Source: Trissonchulus latispiculum
Taxonomy: Eukaryota > Nematoda > Enoplea > Enoplida > Ironidae
Assembly: GCA_030248195.1 (NCBI GenBank)
Contig: JASAND010015780.1
Location: 62,001 to 126,000 of the forward strand
Direction: 5' to 3'
Length of the DNA stretch: 64,000 nucleotides
Position numbers and translations under genes: made by a program. The notes beneath the pieces were generated by a model that saw only the letters and a program-made list of their open reading frames with translations, made no database searches and had not been told where the DNA came from. Of this stretch, positions 1-12,300 are shown piece after piece; positions within the stretch are counted from its first letter, which is position 1; every line of letters starts with the position of its first letter.

Positions 1-1660
1 GTTTCTTCAGCTGGAGCTGCAGCTCTATTAATTTTTGATTAAAACCAGCAAATCGAAATGTTTTAAAGGAAGACTGGAGCAGTTTCGCGACTTCTCAATT
101 ACACAATCTCCGTTTCATACAGTAAACAACAAATAATTTTTATTGCAGTTTCCGAATTACAGTGACTGAATCCTGCACATGGCAAACGCATTGGTTTCGC
201 AATCTAAGCTCATTACAAGCTCAGTTGATTCGTAAAACCCTTGATGTTCTGCTACTTGAAAAGTGATTGTTATACATCTAAGGAGGCTTCTCAACAAGAT
301 TTGAAATTATGCGCATTTCCAAAGCGCATACTGCACTTTAGCAGCAAGTTTTTAGACAGATTTTTCTGGCTGCAGCTTAGCTTTAACTTAACTTTTATAC
401 ATGGTGATAAGCATATGTAACTAGAGCAACAAGTTTATAAAAAGCGCATACCGTAACAGCCAAAGTGCGCATTAGAACCAGCTTCTATTTTTGAGAAGAC
501 TCCTAAATTTGCAAAAATTGTATTTTACTAGTCCTGTAAAACCGTGTCTATTATAAATAATGCTGACGAGAGACAAACAAAAATTTGTGCATCTCAAAAT
601 TATTTAATACACTTCAAAGACTTCGCATTAAAATAGGTCTGTTGATCAAAAAGTTCTACAGAGGGAAAATGCGAGAATATGGCTATACCGTATTTTGAAA
701 TTGAAAATTCTGATGAGTCATTCGCAATATTTTTTTAGCAAAATAGAATTAACAATTGCAACATTTAGGAATAGAAAACACAGCTTTATATTCAAATCAT
801 GAAGGCATTTACTTTACTCACAAAACATTTTCTTATTTAGTAAACCTCTTTAAAAGCAAATTTAAAATGCGCACGCCTCAAGCATTTCTCAATGTGAGGA
901 AGCGAGCAAACTTATAAATACACCGAGTATTAGTTTATGTTAACGTGCTGCTAAAATGTTGATGCGAAATATGCATCTTTAAAATGGACTTTGGCACAAT
1001 CCAACAAAGTAAAGTCTCCCTAACTTGAATTAATGGTTTTGAGTCAGCTAAACCTAAAGCACATCAAACCAGGATGATATACACATTTATGTATAAACTT
1101 TAAAATCATCACTGGGAAATTGTATATCGCAGAAGCGTTTGTTAAGCTTGTATAGCAATTTCTTTGTAGTTGCTGGAAATTGTTGCAGTTTAAAGTATTA
1201 CACCTCGATAGATTTGTAGTTGGAACGTAGTCTGAATTACTAGCCTCTGTTGGCTTCTAAAATGATACCTTTTGTTGATATCAGCTAAACTGCCTGTTTT
1301 TGTCATGAAATGCGAAAATTGATCTCACAGTCTAGAAAAGACAGAAAGGCGTTTCCAAAGGCAGACCCCGACGATGTTTTTTCGAATGAGTATAGCCAAT
1401 TGTTATCAAGATGCTAGTATTCAGTTGTCAGAAATATTTAAAACCTCCGAATACAGAAATATATGTGCTTCCACTAAGGTTAAAGTTAAAGCAAATGGTT
1501 AAACAACAAATACGCTAATCTGGAAAGTTTATCAATTACAACTTGATATTCGTTTCAGCTCAAATTCCGTCTGCAAACAATATGTGCCCTCAATAAGAAT
1601 TAATGTGTCCAATTTCAATGGCTATTACACAATTGAAACATACTGTTCTAACATATTCTA
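1..1660. other. AT-rich stretch without a recognisable gene
   Basis: Only short open frames and no motif, RNA structure or repeat that I recognise. It may contain upstream exons or the promoter of the gene that begins near 1700, because a pyrimidine-rich stretch and an AG acceptor precede that gene. Confidence 0.6.
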
Positions 1661-1699
1661 AGGATTGCAAATAAGTTATGTATGTAAATTTTGTTGCAG

Positions 1700-2611
1700 A
1701 CGTGGTAAACAGCCTTCGCCCTCAATCCCTCCGTATGTTATCATGAAAACCGAGGAATGGAAGAGCCAGAAACAGAACCAGTATGTGTCGGGGCAAAAAG
1801 ATATGCTCCTAAGAGTGCAGCATGAACTGTACAAAACTTTTGACGTGCTGGCTCGAGAGGTTTGCGGTGGCACGTCAAACGACTCTTCCGACACGGCCAC
1901 TAATAGTCTCGTAGAGACACAACCTTTAGTGTCATTTTTGCTGCAAAGTGACACTGCTAAGGAAACACGGGAGGAAGAAGTTCTGGCCAGTGACAGAAAT
2001 GGAGGCGACCCGGAAGTGATTACCAGTAAGGTGTGCCGGGAACCTACTGCGCCAGATGGGGCCCTAATCTCCTCAGAGGTGATTAATACTGACACTGCCC
2101 AAACCATGGAAATGCAGGTTTCCGAAGGGCCACTCCCAGAAACTGCCCCGACCTCGGCTGACTTGGGCGTTGGATTTGGGCAAAATATGGAGGTGCAGGC
2201 GGTTCCCAGGTTCCCCTGTCAGATGCGATTGAGGTGAAACAGTTCTCGGGAAATGGCCCACCCACGACAGTGATGATGAATGGGGTTTCGGGAACGGTAA
2301 TTCCTTTGGAAATTATGAATGGTTTTTCAGGGGATTTTCCTGAACCCAATGTGGATGGCACCGGTAACCCTTTCGGGGAAAATTCATTCTATAAACGGAT
2401 TGTCTGTGAACGTCGGAAAAAGAGACTATCTCGAAACATGTTTTCGGATCAGCTGCGTATTGGATGCAAGCAAGTTCTTAAATGTAATGGCTTTGACAGC
2501 ACTGACATCGGCCGCCACAGTCATCGCATGTTAAAAACTTGCCCCTCATTTAATGCTTTGTCTTTAAATGAGCAAATGGAAATTTTAAATAAATATGCCA
2601 GCCCCCAGTAA
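1700..2611 (+). CDS. unrecognised protein gene, coding potential split over two frames
   Basis: A possible exon starts after the acceptor-like TTTTGTTGCAG at 1689-1699. The first in-frame ATG is at 1743 and that frame runs to the TGA at 2235-2237. A second frame, open from before 2234, carries on to the TAA at 2609-2611. The first half (about 165 residues) begins with a helical, polar stretch (EEWKSQKQNQYVSGQKDML) and continues as a low-complexity acidic region. The second half ends in a basic patch (RRKKR) and a compact, probably helical C-terminus with three cysteines. The two halves read like one protein joined by a one-base slip between about 2200 and 2235, or by an unseen intron. Base composition is clearly more GC-rich than the surroundings, which supports real coding sequence. 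A polyadenylation signal follows about 100 bases downstream. I recognise no family; acidic plus basic segments would fit a nuclear regulatory protein, but that is inference. Confidence 0.5.
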
Positions 2612-2713
2612 TATTGAAAATTTTGTTAATATTTGTATTATCCGTACAAATGTGAAGACTGTAGTTCGACAATGGTTAACTTAACCAAACTTTGCTGTAT
2701 ATGTATTTGCTAT

Positions 2714-2719
2714 AATAAA
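2714..2719 (+). terminator. AATAAA polyadenylation signal
   Basis: AATAAA lies 102 bases after the stop of the preceding open frame, the usual arrangement for a 3' untranslated region. Confidence 0.5.
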
Positions 2720-3773
2720 AGCATTTAGTCATTGAATTGTGAAGACAAGCACTAATGCAATGAACGGGTTGTATTTCCTGGTTAAGCTTTAAACTACAAA
2801 ATTATTATTAGTAAGCTATTAAGATAACATTAAATATAAAACTGAGCAGTAAATCATTTACCTTAGCGCCCAGTTGATCGAAAATTGAACAAAATTGCCA
2901 GAACAAGTTCAAATAATCAGAATGTGTAAGTATCGGTCTGAGAAAAGTTTGAAAGCTTTGAGAGACCTGAGTCGAATGGCAAAGGTTCTGTGGTCTTCGT
3001 CTTTTATATAGTAAAATTTTGTGGAAAAGTTACTCGACCGTGCTTATCTAATCTGTTGAATTTTTGCCAAGTCACGCTTTCCACTATGATTCTCTTCTGG
3101 AATTTGGAGCCAGTCCGGTTTTTAATTGCCGGAAAGCTGAAATTAACACGAATGACTGAATTAGCAGCTATTAAGTTGGCCAACGATGCCTGCATGATCT
3201 AACCTTTTCTCAACCGACTGATCAACCATTAAACAATCCCAGGGGCAATATAGGCATGACTGATTTTGTTTCACAGGTGACTGATCATGCACAAAGTTAT
3301 TAACGGCGACTTACTGGCATGTTGAGCAATTAAACGAATGATTAACCAACCAAAACAAAACCAATTAGTATTGCAGGCATGACTAGATCAATTTCACAAA
3401 CGAGTGATCACTGAGCCAATCAAGCATACATAATGACACAAACAGGTTATTTGCTGTAGTATAAATTGAGCCTAAAGGAACCCTATGGTTTCAGTCTGGT
3501 CTCTTAGCACGTTGCTATGCAGTCTTCTTTCCGTTTGCTGCACTCTCAGTTCAAGTTTAAAATTTCTTTTTACTAACTGAAGCAGTAGGCCAGCCATCAC
3601 ATGGACACCATACGTCTCATTTATTTACGGTATAACTATTTTACACGTATAAGCAATTAGATTAATCTAATAGGTATAGTATGGTACGTCTGTATCGCAA
3701 TGAATAATGTAAATAATTTGTCCATGACTTGAAATAGGGTTTTAGCGCCATACAGACGTGCTATACTACTAAT
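2720..3773. other. no gene seen
   Basis: AT-rich sequence with short spurious frames on both strands (for example 2990-3202). No repeat or RNA recognised. Confidence 0.6.
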
Positions 3774-4185
3774 GTACTAACAATATTTAAAACGTATTTC
3801 CATAGTTAATATATACATAATGTGTCTTGACAAAAGTACATACTTATTGTTTAACTTAGTATGAATTTCACCAATTTCGCTTTGCAAAAACTGTTTTTAT
3901 TGAGATACTCTAAGAACCTGAATTACTGACCAAATATTTGACAATTTCAAATTTTAATGCAATTTACAATAACATAACTACTGCCTGCTGCTTATAATTT
4001 CTTAATTATATGAACAAAAGTTTAAACTAAAGAGTTCCAAGAGATAGAATTGTGCTTTCCAAATCAACGCCTTCTCACTAAGAATTGGGGGAAACAAGAA
4101 GAAATAGGTTACACGTTTTACAGCATGGGAATACCCAAAGCAAGATCTTGCTGTTCAAAGACAACTGTTCAAAGTATTAATCATT
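3774..4185. repeat. dispersed repeat, uninterrupted copy
   Basis: This stretch is similar in the same order to 18560-18648 followed directly by 24105-24405. Shared landmarks are TTTCCATAG, CTTGACAAAA, AGTATGAATTTC, TTTCGCTTTGCAAAA, CCTGAATTA and AACAAGAAGAAATAG. It represents the state of the repeat before the 5.45-kb insertion seen in the other copy. No coding capacity is evident. Confidence 0.75.
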
Positions 4186-5999
4186 AGTTAAGAATTCAAG
4201 AGTCTACCTGCTACCTGCTGCTGAACTGTTTTGTAATAATAAAATCTTTCGGAATTGGTCTATTCCTACTTCCTATCACTTCGCAACCTGATTACAACCT
4301 GCATTATCACTGAACAGTATTGTTCGTTTTATTCATACAAGCAAACAGATCACTTTATACTACGTGTTTCTGGAGCTTTCGACATCAGCTCGTTACCCAC
4401 AAATTTTCAAAATCCATTTTTCATCCATTTGTCAAACACATATTCTTGATCAAAGGAGGCCAGGAATTGGAAATGTGGACAAGTACGCAACATACGATAC
4501 GTCTTACCACCACAAGTATTGCCTTGCCATAAACATTTTGCAAGGCTTTTTGAGCATTTCTTCAAAGGCCACTTTTGATAAATCAGCTGTAATATTGAGG
4601 CGTACGTATCTTAGAGGGTATTCTGAGTATTACGCGTGTTTTGGCGTCGTTTGACCCACTAGCAGAAAAATGGCAGGCACTTTCACCGCACTAACTTTTG
4701 AGCCCAAAATATTCTTCATATCCTCACCATTTTTTAAAAAATCATTCTTTCCTTTTCAGCGCCAAAAAGGTTCGCACTTTTTGTTTCGAGTCGAAGCAGA
4801 ATGTCATTTGCCCCATGTTCATATGCAGCTTTCATTTCCGTTCTTTTGCTATTGGAAAGAATGCACTTTATTTAGCGGTTTGGAGCCTGCCTAAAATGAT
4901 AATCAAAAATGATCACAAAGCCAAATCTTGTAGTGCACACAAGCCATGATTTGTATTCGTTAATTTATTTCTTGATGTTAAGGTTTGTCTGTCAAAATTA
5001 GCTCTTTGCAGCCAAAAACGTTTCTAATCCTTCTGAGCAAAGGACTAAGCACATATCGGTTTATTTGTGGGTTAGAGCCTGGCCAGCTGCACATGCTCAG
5101 TTAGCCGCTGGACTGCTTCGATGGGAAATTAGAAGTCTGTTTTTGGTGAGCTAATCCACAGATTTTGTCAACATTCTAATTAATTTGCTAAGGATTCAAA
5201 TGAACGAGTAGAACAAGAGCTTTTAATACCAAGAGTAAAACACTGAGCACTTCCTAATGTATTAATCCTAAAGTATGATCGAATCATTAGAGTCAAAACA
5301 TCTGGGTCTTGTTAGCTTAATACTCAAGTTTTCAAAAAATAGAAAATTTTTGTTTTTGATACATTAGTTACTATAGTTTAATCTAGGAACAGTGTATCAG
5401 GTTTATTTCACTATGTTGCTCAGCTATAGATAGTTTCAATCATATAAAAAGAATACAGTTCCGTTCAAGCAATCTTTCTCAAATTCAACAATGTATTTTG
5501 ACAAATTCCTTAATTTTGCACTAGGACTAAAGTGTGCTTTTTCCACTTGTTTCATTTATTGTATTTATGATTGTAAAAATTACACTGCAAGAAACGGAGT
5601 TGGAACGATTTGGTCAAGCTCATTCCGACTGTTATTTACTTCAAACTTTAATTTCTCATACTGATTTGTAGAGACTTGGTATATATAACAAGATAGAATG
5701 TTTAGGGTATCAAGAGCTTTAATTGGATCTAAAATTTGACAATATTTGGAAAAGTTGCAAATTTGCCATTTGTTGACTATAGGCCTCCGTACGTCTCACT
5801 GAGCAACGTGTCCACAGCTAACTAAACACCAGCAATTGCAGTGAAACGTAGCTCACATCTCTATTCCATATGTGCAAATTGGCACACCGATGTTTGGAAT
5901 ATCTCGGCTTTCACCGCACGTATGGAGCATAGCATAATTTCCAAGAATTGAAAAAATGACGTATTTTGAGGCAAACCGCCAACGCGGTGACGAATAGTA
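4186..5999. other. no gene seen
   Basis: AT-rich. Small overlapping frames at 4255-4949 show no recognisable product and no codon pattern that convinces me. Confidence 0.55.
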
Positions 6000-6007
6000 G
6001 ACCTAAG

Positions 6008-6393
6008 CAGGGTATTTTTAGGGATTATTTACGTGGGGGTGGGCCTTGCGGGGGCCCACCCCAGGGCCCGGGGGGGAAGAAATTTTCGGAAGGGGGGAGA
6101 TTTTTTTGCAAAAATTAGCCAAAAATGGTATTTTTTGGCGTATTTTGCATGGTGAAACACAGAAAGTTCTCAAAAATGCCAGGATTTAAGGTATAAATAC
6201 CCATTTTTACGAAAAAATCTCCGGCGAAGCCGGAAAATTTTTGAAAATTTGACCATTTTTGGAAAAAATGGAGACCTCATTAAGGGGGCAGACCAAAATC
6301 CCGGGGGGGGGGGCGATTTCGGGGGGGAAGGCATTTTCGGGGGGAGGTCAATTTCGGGGGGGCCCCCACTCCCCCCCTGTAAAAAATACCCTG
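6008..6393. mobile_element. non-autonomous hAT-like miniature element with 8-bp target duplication
   Basis: The element begins CAGGGTATTTTT and ends AAAAATACCCTG, so its termini are inverted repeats. It is flanked on both sides by GACCTAAG (6000-6007 and 6394-6401), a perfect 8-bp target-site duplication. An 8-bp duplication with CA...TG termini is typical of the hAT superfamily. The inside has no coding capacity. It is rich in G runs, and towards the right end in runs of C, with an inner hairpin (CCGGCGAAGCCGG near 6221). Confidence 0.85.
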
Positions 6394-6401
6394 GACCTAA
6401 G

Positions 6402-9400
6402 TAGCAGGGATATTGAGATAGATACCTAAGTAACGGTATATAAACAAACAAACATGTTAATATCTATTTGTGTACTGCGTTATGTATACGCGAAACCTGT
6501 ACAGTGAATGGTTAGTTCAGGCCATGACGAAACATTTCTTTGGTGACATTTTTAATTCAGGATTGTGGGGAAATTGACTTCAACCAACCAACCATTTCTG
6601 TTGCTGAGCTAACGGTAAAACACCCCATATAATATTGACACACTACTTAGTTCAGATTAACATTGTGCCAAGCTCATTTGCTTTAATGCACCGCGTTCAA
6701 ACCTTTGGTCACCCACCGCTAAATTTTCCTAACTTTTTCGTTTTCACATGTCGGGGGTCACCTTTAGAAGACCATTGTTAATGATAGAGAAAATTTCGCA
6801 ACAAACGCAACCGTCTTGTTTTGTGGACCCATTTGAAGTACAAAATATGTGAGACAGAAAAATCGGAGATGGTCGAAAATTGGCGACTCCCCTTAACATT
6901 TGTTTGGTACAGTTGTCATATACAACAAGCATAAGCTGTATGCAAAATACACGTTGGCAGCTGTGGAGCTGAGCTGAACTAATACTTTAGTTGGCCCGGC
7001 TACGCAGTAAAGTTTTGTCTAGAGGTGCATAGTTGGTTGGTAGCACCCTTGGTGCGCAGCTTTCCGTTTCCACTCCCTGGGGCCCGTTGCATTAAACTTG
7101 TTACTGACAAATTGTTAGTGAATAATGCAGCAGTATTATTGAGCAAAATTATTAATAAAATCTAGGGATTTTGGAGCGTTTAGTACTATTTTGCAGGTAA
7201 TCAAATAGCTAATCTAAATTAAACTCTTGATTAAACAGAATTGTTCTCTTACTCAATTGCTAGCTAGCAAGTGCTTTTCTATATTTGGGTTTCAAACATT
7301 TACTTTGTTTCCATCGTCATTGAGCGTAAACTTCATTTGCATATTTGTCACCTTCCTATTTGCATCCAACATGAAAGACTGTGAAATCTAGTTTAAAGAA
7401 TAATCATGACTAATTATATAAGCCTTGTATCAAACCCCCACGCATGTTCATCACACGGCACATACAAAGACAATAGACCTTCACGTGCCATGGAGAAACA
7501 CTTACACACAGAATAATGTATGAGGCGTAGCCGGAAAAATTTCAAATTGCATTGCATTGCATGCATGCAGAACATTGCATGCAGATTTTTCCAAGTTATT
7601 TCCGCATTAAATGTAACCCAATGTGGTAAACTTCAAATTATGCGGAATTCTACTGAACTGTAAGTACATTTTGTGAATCTTTAAACCGTTAATCAGCATT
7701 CACGTTACATGTCAGTTAAGTCAGACAGCAATGCAAATCTGAGACTATTCAACACGTTTAAAACAGGTTTAATGAGATCAAAATAGTCACCGATTATGCT
7801 CACTGTTGCACAGTATATCCCCATGCTCTCGAAAACAGCAAAATATTAGAGTTTGGAATCAAACAATGGCAAGATACTAGGTTCGAATCCTCAAATTAGA
7901 ATATATTCGCATTCGCATTCGCATTATTAGTCACATCAAACTAAAGCCTTTACTTAGAATAATATTAACGACAAGCAACCCGTTTGTAGAAAGGTGTTTG
8001 CAATGCATATATAATTTTATTGTGACCCGACATTAAGTTGGTGCACCGTAGACTTTTAATGACACATAGTTGCCTTTGAAATTCTGTACCATGACAGCGA
8101 AGACGAAAGCTACCAATTGAAAACCACTTCAATCGGAAATTGTTTAATTTTTCAAAAAGAATCAAAGGCTCTGACATCAACAGCAAAATTCAGTCTGCTT
8201 GCACCAAATGATTCTGTCAGGTTTTGTACCTGAAAGTGTGAGCTCATTTTTTCATCTTCAAATAAGACTTCGTGTTTTGCGAAAAATGTACTAAAAGAGA
8301 CCATTCTGCTAAGTTGACTTTAACTTAGGGTGGTGGTATCCTTTTGTGCAGTGCTATTGTGGTGATTTTTTTGAAACTCTATAACTTTCGCAATTTTGAT
8401 TGTTGCAAAGAGCCTTATACATCGTTTTAAAACTTATTATCTGTACATTCACATGAGCTTACAGAACTGGCAAAATTAGCAAAAAAATAGCAGAAATTTT
8501 CTGACAAGCTGACATCTAACAGGATGAATATAGACCAAAAGTTTTTGAACATCGATTTCTCAAAACTGAAGAATCGGCCAAAAGTTCTTTTTGTGCCACG
8601 ATATGAAGGACATATGGGCCGAGGGATGTTTTTTGGATTTGGCTCAGCAGGTCTTAACGATCGAGAAAATCGTCCAAATGCACAGTAACACGAAATTTCG
8701 CAACTTCGCATTGAGTTTTCTTGCTACTCAATATGTTTTAGCCCAAACCAAGAAAAACGTCCCTCCGCAGAAGTGCGAATTTTGATTCTGCCGAAAATCT
8801 CCGGAATCCGTCGAGTAGTTTTTGAGAAATCGATGTTTAAAACAAAATAATCGCAGTTTTGCCAAAATGGTTTTTGGCCAAATCTCTAGCTGAAAGCAAT
8901 AAAGTCCGGCTAATAGGCATTCATAAAATGTGCATTTAGACGATGTATCGATTGAGTATAACTAAGCCAATTTTGTCCTTAGCATGTGGCAGTAATTTTG
9001 AAAAAACTGATTTCCTCGCTAATGGCCATTTATTGACCCTAAACCAGTTTTTTGCTTATACTGAATTAACCACAGGAGATAGCTCAAAGGTTGTAAGAGC
9101 AAACATGTTCATTTTCGAGTCCTCTTTCCAGCCATTCCAACCAATCTCGTGTCTTGTCCACCTACTGGGAGCTTAAGGCCAAAAACCAAAACTTTCTTAT
9201 CTTTTGGCCTAAGAATACGGGACTGGTCCCAGAATATTAATGAGCACGGAAATAGGTTATTTCGTAAGTTTCAGCCATTTACGTAAAGGATTAAAGCCGT
9301 ATGAGTCAAAAATACCCGAAAGGAAACCAGTACCTTAAATGTAATTAATAACAAGCAATACGTTATGCAAACAATTGAGCTTTCATCGGACGAACATTTT

Positions 9401-9950
9401 CTGAAATTGTAAACCTGCTGCGCAGCCTACTATGTTAATAGATGGTGTCTTTTGACTCTTGTACTGCAAAAATTTGTGCAAAACATCGTTCAAATTACTT
9501 CTTGACTTAGTTTTCGAATTAATTTTCGATAGTTTCTGAAGCTGGAAGAAATAACTTAATGCAATAACCGTCTGTTTATCACGTTCCTGTAGTTGTCGCT
9601 GGCTGCTTTTGCTTCACACACTGTTTGCTAACGAAGAAATTCAATCATTAGTAAAGAATGAAGAATTAGACAAGAATTTCCGGTTTTGAAGTTCCAACTT
9701 GCAGGAACCCATGTCTAACACATGCGTAGTTACATAGATTAGAAGTGGATTTCTTTCAAAGGAAAAGTTCACACACAAATCATGCAACTTCTATCTTAAA
9801 GCACTGTTCACACGCATTCGCGCTGAGGCGCAGCAGGAAAAAGTAATAATAATAAAAACCTTACCTTCACACGCAATTGATCAACAATGTTGTCAATGGT
9901 TGTGGATGGCATTTTAATGGAAAACCAAGTAAAGTGACTTAAACAAGGGA
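6402..9950. other. no gene seen
   Basis: Mixed AT-rich sequence with short frames only (for example 6744-6932 minus, 8427-8711 minus, 8943-9176 plus). Near 7541-7580 there is a small GCATTGCAT/GCATGCAT repeat. Nothing here can be supported as a gene. Confidence 0.5.
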
Positions 9951-9989
9951 AAATTGCCTCATTTTTATATATTTTTGAATTGGGACAAT

Positions 9990-10600
9990 GTCAATGGTTT
10001 TTTCCTAACTTGGTTAGAGATAACTGAGTATCCCCGAAATTCGCAGTTAAAGTTACGAATTATTTATTAATGATACGGCTGTTTAATACCTACCTCAGCA
10101 AAATACAAGTTCAAGGTTCGGCTTATGTGATTTCTCTTTTTACACTGACTGTAAACGCTTCAGTAAAAAATTAGAGCAAAAAGATGTCTTAATTATTTAT
10201 ACACTTCCTAATTAGGTCAGAGACTTGTCAGCAGTTAATTTGTCGATGTTTAATTCCTAAAATTTATAAATGATAGTACTGTCTTTACTGCCTTAATCAA
10301 ATACAAGTTCAAGCTTCACTGCGTTATTTAAAGTTTTTCACTGACTTTTATGCCTCAGTAAAAAACTAGAGCAAAAAGACGTAAATGTTTATGCATTTTC
10401 TAACTAGGTTACAGATAACCGAATGACCGTGAAATCCACAGTTAATTTATGGTTGTTTAATTCATAAATTTATTTATGACGGTGCCGTTTTTCATGTTTT
10501 AGGAAAATACAATTTCTAGGTTCACTGAGTATACTTTGTAGTTTTACACTGACATTACATTTCTCAGTGAAAAATGGGAGCAAAAAGATGTATGTACACA
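9990..10600 (+). repeat. diverged tandem repeat, about 200-bp period, three units
   Basis: The phrase GAGCAAAAAGA recurs near 10174, 10370 and 10579. Each copy is preceded by a CTCAGTRAAAAA-like phrase and by an AAATACAAGTTC-like phrase about 80-100 bases earlier. Spacing is roughly 196-209 bases. No coding function is apparent. Confidence 0.65.
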
Positions 10601-11036
10601 ACTGAATGGCTTTTGCATCTCACTTAACTAAAATTTAGAAAACCATATGTTAACACCACTGGAAGTTGTTAATTCTTTTAAACAATAATAAAAAGTACCT
10701 ATTGAAATGGCAGTACATTCAATGTAATATGTTATGACAGTTTGCATTAATGGGAATTCTTTGCTTCTTAAGATGTATTGTCATAGCACATACATCCATA
10801 CAGACTAAATACTCAATGTTAACATCACAATTGCACATAAAGTCTCAGATTGTTCTTGAATTAGGCGAAAACCACTGTCAGGTTTCAATGTCTGTTAGGC
10901 AGCATTTTTGAAAAGTTAAAAACTTAATGACCAACGATGATATTTGCTATTTACTTGTAACTTCAATTACCTTATGAATGAGTACATACAGTGTGTAATC
11001 TGACAACAAATATGCAAAAGGTTAAAATTCATTCCA

Positions 11037-11411
11037 TTAGCTTCTATGAATATTTTTTAATAATAGAGTCAGATTTTCTTTTGTTGAATGTCTTCGGTCT
11101 ACGTAGCATGAATATGGCCGGCGTTCCCAGGTCCTCCTCTGTCCCTTTTGAGGGAGCTTTGGTATTATAGATTTGGAGATGTCCTTCATTCCATCATCAG
11201 GGCCCCTTATCCTTCCTGTGATTGGAACCCAAAACAGAAAAGGGCTGTCAACTGGGCCCTGGAACAAAGTAGTACAGTTTGCACCACGACCTGTGAGGTT
11301 CCGTCTAAAAATACAGTTGCAGTTGTGGTGGATACTAATCGCCTGTATGGGGAGACTCGTGACTAAGGGTTTTCTCAGAACAAGCTTCTGAGTGATGTCC
11401 TGGCCTACCAT
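11037..11411 (-). CDS. basic open reading frame, unrecognised
   Basis: The frame starts at an ATG in a strong Kozak-like context (CCACCATGG, 11411) and encodes about 124 residues ending at 11037. The product is rich in Arg, Lys and Pro in its C-terminal half, with a short Cys/Asn-rich patch in the middle. The region is more GC-rich than its neighbours and is open in several frames on both strands, so it is hard to be sure which frame is real; the plus-strand frame at 11173-11391 is the main alternative. It is not recognised and could be an exon or a decayed transposon gene. Confidence 0.3.
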   Translation of the reverse strand: MVGQDITQKLVLRKPLVTSLPIQAISIHHNCNCIFRRNLTGRGANCTTLFQGPVDSPFLFWVPITGRIRGPDDGMKDISKSIIPKLPQKGQRRTWERRPYSCYVDRRHSTKENLTLLLKNIHRS

Positions 11412-11640
11412 GGTGGTTCCTGTTGTTGCTGGAAAGGAAATCAATTTACCATCCTACCATCAGTTGACCGAAGATAAGATATGCTGCGAGGAGCTACACC
11501 GCACAACACAGATGAAGAATTTTTTGAATAGTGGCACAGACATTTCTGACTTTGAACATTTGCGTTTATTATTGTGCGCACATTGTTACGTCATAATATC
11601 TGTAGCACAGAATTAAATATGGTATTTTTAACTTTTCTCG

Positions 11641-12300
11641 ATGGCTTATAAAATCTTGGACGGTCACATCAATAAGTTTATGTTCAAACCTGCAGAATAT
11701 AGAAAACGCGACAGGAGAGGGGAATGGGAATACAATGCTACGGCCGTAAGATTCCTTAACAACAACGGGCGGTGGGACGAGGTCAGGTCGTTTGTCCGGA
11801 TGGTCCCTCTTGCCAGGTGTACAATCAGCTGTGCACTCTCGAACCTGACCCCCATGCCCTAGGAATCAGATATCTAGCTGAACTTGAGAGTGAAGGGGTT
11901 CTGATTCCTGATTTTATTGCGTTCAGCAAAGATGCGGTGCAGGGGAATATACGGGCGCATGTGCTGCTGATGTGCGACAGGGCTTCCCAGGTTGGGACAG
12001 GTTTGTTGGGAAAGTACGTACTCGATCATGGCCGTCGTCTGAAACTGACCCAAAAATTGTTTCTGTTCTACTGTACCTTACCTATGATAGGCTTTTCAAA
12101 AATTACAAAATCGCTGTACGGGACATTACCCCGGATCAATTCATATTTAATCCGAAGACCAAGATATCGCGTCATTTTTGATTTAATGACATGGTTAAAG
12201 TAGGGAAATGTCGGAAATGTGGAGGACATTCCAAGAGAGCATTTCTTTGTGGTATTTACTCCACCTGAATATATAAACGATAGATCCTCAACCAGGATCA
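11641..12300 (+). pseudogene. decayed protein-kinase-like sequence (possibly secreted-kinase family)
   Basis: Coding signal jumps between three frames: about 11641-11775, then 11772-11990, then 11972-12230. The last part contains VRDITPDQFIF, which resembles a kinase catalytic loop (HRDIKPENILL) with Gln in place of the metal-binding Asn. About ten residues later comes a DFND/DLND-like phrase where the DFG motif would be, interrupted by a stop. A short Cys-rich tail (CRKCGG...C) follows. Secreted atypical kinases such as the FAM69/VLK group have Asp-Leu-Asp-Asp at this place and Cys-rich ends, which is the basis for the suggestion. At least two frameshifts and a stop make this a pseudogene or a badly broken fragment. 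Recognition is weak. Confidence 0.3.
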
